Assembly (NCBI GenBank): GCA_910578715.1
Contig: CAJTRL010000033.1
Coordinates: 1-39,770, forward strand
DNA length: 39,770 nt
Direction: 5' to 3'
DNA from: an uncultured Lachnospiraceae bacterium
GTDB lineage: Bacteria > Bacillota > Clostridia > Lachnospirales > Lachnospiraceae
Shown here: one piece after another, positions 21,001-27,625 of the stretch
Numbering within the stretch: the first letter of the stretch is position 1
Layout of the letters: the number at the start of each line of letters is the position of its first letter
Made by a program: the position numbers and the translations under genes
The notes under the pieces: model-generated
The model's database searches: none
Seen by the model: the letters and a program-made list of their open reading frames with translations, nothing else
Told to the model about the DNA's origin: nothing

Positions 21001-22713
21001 ATGAGGAAAAACAGACTGACCGCCCTGTTTCGGGATTTTGCAAGGGCTGATAACATCAACCGGGAAAATCTGCGCCGGATTCTGAAGGATAACCGCAATA
21101 CGGCATATGGGCGGAAAATGGCTTTTGACCAAATCGGAAATGTGGAATTGTACCGGAAACATATACCGTTTACGGATTATGAAGACTATGACGGGCTCTG
21201 CGAACCGATGCGTTATACGGCATATCCCATTCTTTACCGTCTTGCGACTTCGGGAAGCGCCGGGGAACAGAAAAGGTTTCCGCTGACGTCGGAGGCGCTT
21301 TGCCGTTATGGTTCTTATATCTGCGATATGCCCTATTATCATTACGGCGGACAGGAAGGGCCGCATCTTCATACGAGCGTATTCCGCTGTGGACAACAGG
21401 AGAACATTCTGCTGTCCGCAGCATATCATGAATGGCTGAAAGAACAGGGACTGTTCGACACTGCGGCGTATGTGGGCGGCGGACGGCTTCTGTTTGCGGA
21501 AAATATCGGGGATGTTCCGTATGTGAAGGCATGGCTCATGCTATGCACGCCGCAGCTCGTTTCCATCCAGTCCATTTTTCTCTACGACGTGCTTCTGGTT
21601 CTGCGTTATCTGGAAGAAAACTGGGTTACGCTGCTTTCGGATATGCGAAAGCGGAAAATTGGTGCGGCATTGCCACAGGAAGTACAGGAGCAGCTGCTGG
21701 CCTGTCTGCCGGAGCCTTCCGTGCTGAACCGGATGGAAGCCGTTCTGTCGGAAGGGTTTGAAACGCCGGTTCTGCCGGGGCTTTTTCCGGGCTTGCGTTT
21801 TATAAACGGCATTGGCGGAGGAAGCATGGCGTTTCAGACAAAAGCGCTGGCGCGGTATGCGGGGGATATTCCGGTATGTTATTTTGCCTATGCTTCTTCG
21901 GAGTGTATGATGGGAATTGCGCTTTATCCGGGCCGGGCGGAATACGCGCTTCTGCCATACAGCGCTTACTATGAATTTCTGCGGGAAGACGGTGTCTGCG
22001 TGGAGCACTCGGAATCAGAGCCGGACGTCTGCGCGGAGCATTCGGAATCAGAGCCGGATGTCTGTGTGGAGCTTTCGGATTCAGAGCCGGGCGTCTGTGT
22101 GGAACTCTCGGAATTGGAGCCGGGCGTCTGCTATGAGCCTGTGATTACAACTTTTGGCGGCCTGTACCGATACCGGACGGGAGATATCATCCGTATCTGC
22201 CGCTATGAGGGACAGACGCCGGTTTTTGAGGTGGCCGGAAGGAAACGGACCATTAATATTGCCGGGGAAAAGCTGAGCGAGCGGGTATTACATATGGCGT
22301 TTGCGGAGTGGGCCGGGGCATTGGGCGTTACGCTTTCGGATTATGCGGTGGGAACAGAGCGGGCCGTGCCCGGCCGATATCTGATTTTTGTGGAAATAGT
22401 GGGGGAGGCGTTTCCCGACAGGAAGGCAGAGTCTGCCGGGCGGACAGGAGATTTTTCCGAAGCGGCCGGAGAGAAGATTTCCGGAGGAATGGAAACGGCG
22501 GCGGAAATCTTCGACGCGGTACTAAAGAAGCTGTTGGCGGATTACCGGGATATCCGGGAACTGGGTATGCTGCGCGGGCCGCGGCTGATTCCATGCCGTC
22601 CGGGAAGCATTGCGGAGGCGGCTGCGGGAGAAGGCCACCGGAAGCAGCATTTATTTTTAAAGGAGACGCAGACTTTTCGTCTGCTGTGCGAATGGGATGA
22701 AAGAAAACTCTGA
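21001..22713 (+). CDS. GH3 auxin-responsive promoter family (acyl-adenylating) protein
   Basis: A 570-residue member of the GH3 family, ANL-type enzymes that adenylate a carboxylic acid and, in plants, transfer it to an amino acid (auxin, jasmonate). Visible motifs: nucleotide loop TSGSAGEQK (83-91), YASSE (297-301), LYRYRTGDII (around 389) and RKRTINIAGEKLSE. Residues 332-375 are an insertion of four tandem 11-residue acidic units (VCVEHSESEPD type) just before the conserved VITTFGGLYRYR, where homologues have a short acidic loop. It starts 44 bp after the sortase and overlaps the next gene by 17 bp. The ribosome binding site (AAAGGAA) is distant, so the exact start is uncertain. Bacterial GH3 substrates are unknown; its coupling to an exporter suggests a small molecule is made and exported. 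Confidence 0.86.
   Translation: MRKNRLTALFRDFARADNINRENLRRILKDNRNTAYGRKMAFDQIGNVELYRKHIPFTDYEDYDGLCEPMRYTAYPILYRLATSGSAGEQKRFPLTSEALCRYGSYICDMPYYHYGGQEGPHLHTSVFRCGQQENILLSAAYHEWLKEQGLFDTAAYVGGGRLLFAENIGDVPYVKAWLMLCTPQLVSIQSIFLYDVLLVLRYLEENWVTLLSDMRKRKIGAALPQEVQEQLLACLPEPSVLNRMEAVLSEGFETPVLPGLFPGLRFINGIGGGSMAFQTKALARYAGDIPVCYFAYASSECMMGIALYPGRAEYALLPYSAYYEFLREDGVCVEHSESEPDVCAEHSESEPDVCVELSDSEPGVCVELSELEPGVCYEPVITTFGGLYRYRTGDIIRICRYEGQTPVFEVAGRKRTINIAGEKLSERVLHMAFAEWAGALGVTLSDYAVGTERAVPGRYLIFVEIVGEAFPDRKAESAGRTGDFSEAAGEKISGGMETAAEIFDAVLKKLLADYRDIRELGMLRGPRLIPCRPGSIAEAAAGEGHRKQHLFLKETQTFRLLCEWDERKL
21994..22125 (+). repeat. 33-bp coding tandem repeat inside the GH3 gene, four units
   Basis: Units at 21994-22026, 22027-22059, 22060-22092 and 22093-22125 each begin GTCTGYG and encode VC(V/A)E(H/L)S(E/D)(S/L)EP(D/G). 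The first two are nearly identical, showing recent expansion inside an enzyme gene. Confidence 0.92.
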
Positions 22714-24400
22714 ATTTATCAGAAGGCTTTATTTTCGGGCGCTTTTTCCAAATGTCATTGCGGTTCTGGGCGGCACGGTCAACGTGTTTTTTGACGGTAT
22801 TTTTATCGGGAGGAAGCTCGGAGATATCGGGCTTGAGAGCGTCAACCAGTGCCTTCCGGTGTATTTGCTTTTATGTACGATTGGCTCGCTGTATGCGTCG
22901 GGAGCGTCGTTTTTGTCCGCCCATGCAGTCGGGGAAAACGATGCGGAAAAGGGAACGCGTTTTTTTCAGGGAGCGCTTCTGGACGCGCTGCTTGTGGGAT
23001 TTGTCTTTTGCCTGGCGGGATTCTGTTTGTCCGGGCAGCTGGCGGCGCTTCTGGGTACGGCGTCGTCGTATGAATATGTGCGTCTATATCTGCGGATAAC
23101 GCTGGCCGGCGGCGTCGCCAAGATTCTGCTGTACCTTCCGTATTTTTATCTGCGGCTTGAAGGAAAAAACAGGCATGCGATGACGGCGATGCTGACGATG
23201 ACCTTTTTGAATATTGTGCTGGACTATTGTTTTTTGTTCGTCTGGGACTTCGGCATCCGGGGCGCGGCATGGGCAAGCGTGATTGCGACGGTTATGGCGG
23301 CAGGCATGAGCTTTGCGTTTCTTTTTGCGGGAAAAGGCAGTTTCCGTCCGGGTTTCCGGGCGCTTCGCATGTCCGAACGCGCGGCGGTTTTCCGGTACGG
23401 CAGCCCGATGGCGGTGAACAATGTTTTATCAGCGGCCCGGATTCTGGTCCTGAATCTGATTCTGGGCTCCATGGGCATACCGGGGCTTGTGTCCGTTTTT
23501 GCAATCGTCAACAACCTGAATGAGTTTTCCATCTGCATTCAGAACGGCGTGCCTCAGACGGCTGCGGCGATGGTCGGTATTTTTCACGGAGAAAAAGATG
23601 CGAAGAGCGTCAGAAGTACAATAAATGTGGAGCTGTTTGCCGGAACGGCGCTTTCGCTCGTGATGGCTGCATTTCTGACATTGTTTCCGGCACAGATTGG
23701 GCAGTTGTTCGGAAGCAGTACGGACTGTGCTTTTGCCATTCGCTGCCTGGCGGCGAGCCTTGTATTCGCTACTGCCAATAATGTGATGTCGTACAGCTAT
23801 AATGCCATCGGGCAGCTGGCGGCGGCGAACGCCGTTACAGTCTGCCGGGGATTTGCGGCTGTGGCGGCATTTGCGCTGATTTTCCGGGGGCTTTCGGAGA
23901 AAATCTGGCTTTTTTATCCGTGCGCGGAGATTTTTACATTGGTGCTGATTTGTATCGGAAGTGCATGGACTGCCCGGAAGAAGCAGCTCATTCCTTTTTA
24001 CCTGATTGACGACGCGCTGGAACGGAACGGAAATTCCACTTCTTTTGCGGTGCTCTGTGAGGACGGGGAAATCTGCGAGGCGAGCGAGAAGATTCAGGCG
24101 TTTTGCGGGCAGAACCGGTTTACCCCGAAAGAGACGATGGCAATCAGCCTTGCGATAGAGGAGCTGTTGACGATTATAACGCACAAATCCTGTCCGCCGG
24201 AGGGTTTTATGGATGTGCGGGTGCTTGCGTCGAAGGAGCGGCGCATTCTTCGGATAAGGAGTGGGGGAAAGCGGTATAATCCGGTGGAAGCACAGGATGA
24301 GAGCCTCGATTATATGGGCGTCAAAATGATTTGCGCGCTGGCGCAGAAGACGGAATATCTGAGCGCGCTCGGCGTGAATACGCTGATTATTTATCTGTAA
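22697..24400 (+). CDS. MATE transporter fused to a degenerate RsbW/HATPase-like domain
   Basis: A 567-residue protein. Residues 1-440 are a MATE exporter with about 12 helices (LFPNVIAVLGGTVNVFFDGIFIGR at the start; NGVPQTAAAMVGIFHGEKD in the second half). Residues ~445-567 resemble an RsbW/SpoIIAB-type ATPase: SLAIEELLTIITHKS aligns with the N-box DIAIDELFGNIAHYA of the neighbouring kinase. Key residues are lost: the N-box Asn is Ile493, the G1 Asp is gone (RSGGKRYNP versus IDNGVPYDP), and G2 is reduced to YMGVK. It is therefore probably a pseudo-ATPase used for protein binding. The gene overlaps GH3 by 17 bp and is 40 bp before a SpoIIE phosphatase, so export may be controlled by partner switching (inference). 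Confidence 0.85.
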   Translation: MKENSEFIRRLYFRALFPNVIAVLGGTVNVFFDGIFIGRKLGDIGLESVNQCLPVYLLLCTIGSLYASGASFLSAHAVGENDAEKGTRFFQGALLDALLVGFVFCLAGFCLSGQLAALLGTASSYEYVRLYLRITLAGGVAKILLYLPYFYLRLEGKNRHAMTAMLTMTFLNIVLDYCFLFVWDFGIRGAAWASVIATVMAAGMSFAFLFAGKGSFRPGFRALRMSERAAVFRYGSPMAVNNVLSAARILVLNLILGSMGIPGLVSVFAIVNNLNEFSICIQNGVPQTAAAMVGIFHGEKDAKSVRSTINVELFAGTALSLVMAAFLTLFPAQIGQLFGSSTDCAFAIRCLAASLVFATANNVMSYSYNAIGQLAAANAVTVCRGFAAVAAFALIFRGLSEKIWLFYPCAEIFTLVLICIGSAWTARKKQLIPFYLIDDALERNGNSTSFAVLCEDGEICEASEKIQAFCGQNRFTPKETMAISLAIEELLTIITHKSCPPEGFMDVRVLASKERRILRIRSGGKRYNPVEAQDESLDYMGVKMICALAQKTEYLSALGVNTLIIYL

Positions 24401-24440
24401 GGATGGGAGAAAAGGCATGGCTTGAGAAAGGGTTAATAGA

Positions 24441-26132
24441 ATGAGAAAGAAGTCGAAACTTGCGTTTAAAATGGCGGTCGGCATCGTACTGCTCGGAACG
24501 CTGATTTGTGCGGTGAGTTCGCTGATTGGTTATCATCAGTATAAAAATGCGATTGAGAAGCAGTACAATACCAAAGCGTACCAGTGCGCCGAAGTGGCGC
24601 TCTCCTATGTGGAACCGGGGAAACTGCGGGAGTATGCGGATTTGGTTAATGCCTGGGCCGACGGGACGATATCGAAAGAGGAAATAGCGCGTTACAGGGA
24701 AGAGGAAAGCTACCGGCAGACCTGGCAGCGCATCGAAACTCTGCGCCAGGCTATGGGGGCAAACGATGTATTCCTTTTTGCGCTGGATACGGAAACGCTT
24801 CTGTCTTATGCGGGGACGAGGGAAGGATGGACGCCGCTCAGGTATATTTTCGACAGTTATACCGTGCCGGAGTATTCCTATACGCTGGGGGACTGCGGCA
24901 GTTTTAACCCTGAATATATTCAGGAGCTGTACCAGATTGCCGTTACGGGAGAACGCTCGGACAATTATTTCTTTTCTGACGGCGATTACGGTTATAATAC
25001 GGCGGCGATAGCGCCCGTGCTCGATGAGAACGGAGAAGTGTTCGCTTTTGCGGCGGTGGAAATTCCGATGGTGACTTTGAAGGCATCGTTACGGCAGTAT
25101 CTGATTTATGCGGTGCTCATAACGGTAACGCTGATTGTGTTGTTTATTCTGGCCTATGTGATGTATCTGTACCGCCATGTGGTGCGTCCCATCAACCGGA
25201 TTGCCCAGGGAACGGGCGCTTTTGTGGAAAACAATAACCATATGTCGGATATGCTGGCGGCGATTAAGACCAATGACGAAATTCAGGAGCTTGCCGAGAG
25301 CGTTATCAAGATGGAAGCGGATATCGGAAATTATATCGAAAACCTCACGAAGGTGACGGCGGAGAAGGAGCGCATCGGCGCGGAGCTGGATGTTGCGACG
25401 AATATCCAGAAGTCCATGCTGCCCAGTATTTTTCCGGCTTTTCCGGACAGAGAAGAGGTAGATATCTATGCCACGATGAATCCGGCGAAGGAGGTTGGCG
25501 GCGATTTCTACGATTTCTTTATGGTGGATAAAAGACATCTTGCCATCGTGATGGCGGATGTGTCGGGAAAAGGCGTCCCGGCGGCGCTGTTCATGGTCAT
25601 CGGCAAAACGCTGATAAAAGACCATACGCAGCCGGGAAAGGATTTGGGAGAGGTCTTTTCGGAGGTCAATGACCTGTTGTGCGAGTCCAACAGCGAGGGG
25701 CTGTTTATCACGGCCTTTGAAGGTGTTCTGGATTTGGTGACGGGAGAGTTCCGGTACGTTAATGCGGGTCATGAGATTCCTTTTATCTGTAAAAAGGGCG
25801 GCACTTTTGAGCCCTATAAGATTCGGGCCGCGTTTGTGCTGGCGGGTATGGAAGGCATGAAGTATAAATGCGGCAGTATGCAGCTTACCCCCGGCGACAA
25901 AGTATTCCAGTATACCGACGGGGTGACGGAGGCGACGAATGACAAAGAAGAGCTGTTCGGCATGGAGCGGCTTGGCGGAGTGCTGCAGCGGAATGCCGGG
26001 CTGCCGCCGCAGGAACTGCTTCCGAAGGTAAAAGCTGAGATTGACGGGTTTGTGGGCGAGGCGCCGCAGTTTGATGATATTACGATGCTTTGTCTGGAAT
26101 ATAAGAAGCGGATGGAGGAGGAAGCCGGATGA
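24441..26132 (+). CDS. Membrane sensor SpoIIE-type PP2C protein phosphatase
   Basis: A 563-residue receptor phosphatase. Two membrane helices (about 10-30 and 213-236) flank an extracellular Cache-like sensor; HAMP (about 237-290) and a coiled coil follow. The catalytic PP2C/SpoIIE domain (about 315-558) keeps its metal-binding acids: Asp355 (GGDFYDF), Asp373 (MADVSGKGVPAALF), Asp493 (QYTDGVTEA) and Asp545/546 (FDDITML). Such enzymes dephosphorylate STAS-domain anti-anti-sigma factors in partner-switching pathways. It overlaps the RsbW-like kinase gene by four bases (ATGA), so phosphatase and kinase are coupled. No STAS gene is seen nearby. ATG at 24441 follows AGAAAGGG. Confidence 0.93.
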   Translation: MRKKSKLAFKMAVGIVLLGTLICAVSSLIGYHQYKNAIEKQYNTKAYQCAEVALSYVEPGKLREYADLVNAWADGTISKEEIARYREEESYRQTWQRIETLRQAMGANDVFLFALDTETLLSYAGTREGWTPLRYIFDSYTVPEYSYTLGDCGSFNPEYIQELYQIAVTGERSDNYFFSDGDYGYNTAAIAPVLDENGEVFAFAAVEIPMVTLKASLRQYLIYAVLITVTLIVLFILAYVMYLYRHVVRPINRIAQGTGAFVENNNHMSDMLAAIKTNDEIQELAESVIKMEADIGNYIENLTKVTAEKERIGAELDVATNIQKSMLPSIFPAFPDREEVDIYATMNPAKEVGGDFYDFFMVDKRHLAIVMADVSGKGVPAALFMVIGKTLIKDHTQPGKDLGEVFSEVNDLLCESNSEGLFITAFEGVLDLVTGEFRYVNAGHEIPFICKKGGTFEPYKIRAAFVLAGMEGMKYKCGSMQLTPGDKVFQYTDGVTEATNDKEELFGMERLGGVLQRNAGLPPQELLPKVKAEIDGFVGEAPQFDDITMLCLEYKKRMEEEAG

Positions 26133-26536
26133 AAGAACTGACAATTGCTGCGGCCGTTGAAAATATCGAAAAAGTCACGGCTTTTGTGGACAGCCAGCTG
26201 GAGGAGCTGAACTGCCCGATGAAAGCCCAGATGCAGATTGATATCGCAATCGACGAACTGTTTGGGAATATTGCGCATTATGCCTATTATCCGAAAGAGG
26301 GCACCGCGACCGTCCGGGTGGAAGTGCTGGAAGAACCGCTGGCCGTTGTGATTACGTTTATCGATAACGGCGTGCCCTATGACCCGTTGAAAAACGCGGA
26401 CCCGGATATTACGCTTTCCGCTGAGGAGCGGGAGATTGGCGGACTCGGCATTTATATGGTGAAAAAAAGCATGGATGATATTTTTTATGAATATAGAGAC
26501 GGACAGAATATTCTGAAAATCCGGAAAAAGATTTGA
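26129..26536 (+). CDS. RsbW/SpoIIAB-like anti-sigma factor serine kinase
   Basis: A 135-residue GHKL-type ATPase. The nucleotide site is intact: N-box AIDELFGNIAHYAY with Asn47, G1 IDNGVPYDP, G2 GGLGIYMVKKS. In the partner-switch scheme such kinases phosphorylate a STAS protein and may sequester a sigma factor. It starts inside the stop of the phosphatase gene (ATGA), implying equal production. It serves as an internal standard showing which residues the MATE-fused domain has lost. The cognate STAS protein and sigma factor are absent from the window. Confidence 0.93.
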   Translation: MKELTIAAAVENIEKVTAFVDSQLEELNCPMKAQMQIDIAIDELFGNIAHYAYYPKEGTATVRVEVLEEPLAVVITFIDNGVPYDPLKNADPDITLSAEEREIGGLGIYMVKKSMDDIFYEYRDGQNILKIRKKI

Positions 26537-26567
26537 TGCCGGCCCCGACTGACGGGCAGAGGGTGGA

Positions 26568-26702
26568 ATGGATATGTTTGTTCTTGAGGAAAGAGTGTGG
26601 CTGTCAAGAGGAAAGGAAATGCTTATTCGTGAGGAAAGAGCGTGGCTATCAAGAGGAAAGGAAATGCTTATTCGTGAGGAAAGAGCATGGTTATCAGAAT
26701 GA
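26568..26702 (+). CDS. Possible small repeat-built protein
   Basis: A 44-codon frame (or 42 codons from the better-spaced ATG at 26574, ten bases after AGAGGG) encodes MFVLEERVWLSRGKEMLIRE and then repeats of the 15-residue unit RGKEMLIREERAWLS. Its last 16 bases overlap the start of the downstream ATPase gene, so coupling is possible. The other two frames of this stretch are also open over part of it, and no family is recognised. It may be a real small amphipathic-helix protein, or simply the by-product of a 45-bp tandem duplication in a decayed upstream part of the ATPase gene. Confidence 0.3.
   Translation: MDMFVLEERVWLSRGKEMLIREERAWLSRGKEMLIREERAWLSE
26586..26696 (+). repeat. 45-bp tandem repeat, 2.5 units, before the orphan ATPase
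   Basis: Units at 26586-26630 and 26631-26675, plus a 21-bp partial (26676-26696), begin GAGGAAAGAG. Units 1 and 2 differ at only a few positions. Each carries GAGGAAAG followed by a GTG or ATG, so the array multiplies a ribosome binding site plus start codon; the last one is that of the ATPase gene. Confidence 0.9.
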
Positions 26703-27544
26703 ACGGACAGGTATTGCATAAATCCAGAGTGAAGAGTTCTTTTTTGCCAGAACAGCCGGACAAAGCGAAGGAAGAGCCGGGAAGCTCCGGCGAAGAAGCG
26801 AAAGAAGAGACGGACGGCGGCAGACTGTCTGGAAATCTCGAAATGAAACATGTGACGTTCGGGTATTCCCGGAAGGAAGAGCCTTTTATTAAGGACTTTA
26901 GCCTTTCGTTGAAAGCGGGAAGCCGGGCGGCATTCGTGGGCGCTCCTGGATGTGGAAAATCTACGCTTTCCAAGCTGATTGCGGGATTATACCAGCCCTG
27001 GAGCGGCGAAATTCTGTTTGACGGCCAAAAGATTTCCCAAATCGACAGCGGCATTTTTTCGGGCTCTCTTGCGGTGGTTGACCAGGACATCGTTTTATTT
27101 GAAGATACCATCGCCAATAACATCAGAATGTGGGACAGTTCAATAGGAGATATCGAAATGATGATGGCGGCGCGGGACGCGCAGCTTCATGAGGATATCA
27201 TGCGGCGCGAAGGCGGTTACCAGTACCGCATTACGAAAGGCGGCCGGGATTTTTCGGACGGCCAGAGACAGCGCATGGAAATTGCCCGTGTGCTCGCACA
27301 GGACCCGGCGATTATCGTTTTGGATGAAGCCACGTCCGAATTGGACGCAAGAACAGAATACGAAGTCGCAAAATCCATCAAAGACAGGGGAATTACCTGT
27401 ATTGTTGCTGCCTGCCGCATTCCTGTGATTCGGGACTGCGATGAAATCATCGTTTTAGACCGCGGCAGAGCGGTTGAACGGGGAACCCACGAAGAGCTGC
27501 TGGCAAAGGGCGGTCTGTATGGGCAGCTCATAACGGAGGAGTAA
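26687..27544 (+). CDS. Orphan ATPase domain of an NHLM/NHLP bacteriocin-type ABC exporter, H-loop mutated
   Basis: A 285-residue protein matching only the nucleotide-binding domain of the NHLP-family peptidase/permease/ATPase exporter ('LxMKHVTFGYSRKEEPFIKDF', 'AGLYQPWSGEILFDG', 'AVVDQDIVLFEDT', 'IRDCDEIIVLDRGRAVERGTHEELL'). The C39 peptidase and membrane domains, about 450 residues, are missing; a Lys/Glu-rich tail precedes the domain instead. Walker A GAPGCGKST (85-93), the Q-loop and Walker B Asp213-Glu214 are intact, but the signature is FSDGQ rather than LSGGQ, and the H-loop His is Cys243 (VAACR for VAHR). It is thus likely hydrolysis-impaired: a remnant or a repurposed regulator. The start follows GAGGAAAG. 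It lies 150 bp after the RsbW-like gene. Confidence 0.85.
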   Translation: MVIRMNGQVLHKSRVKSSFLPEQPDKAKEEPGSSGEEAKEETDGGRLSGNLEMKHVTFGYSRKEEPFIKDFSLSLKAGSRAAFVGAPGCGKSTLSKLIAGLYQPWSGEILFDGQKISQIDSGIFSGSLAVVDQDIVLFEDTIANNIRMWDSSIGDIEMMMAARDAQLHEDIMRREGGYQYRITKGGRDFSDGQRQRMEIARVLAQDPAIIVLDEATSELDARTEYEVAKSIKDRGITCIVAACRIPVIRDCDEIIVLDRGRAVERGTHEELLAKGGLYGQLITEE

Positions 27545-27625
27545 AGCAGGGCGGCAAAAGTGTGGTGGAATCCCCCGAAAGCACTTTGCATAAAATGAGA
27601 TAAAGTCATTGACGGGGAGTGCGGA

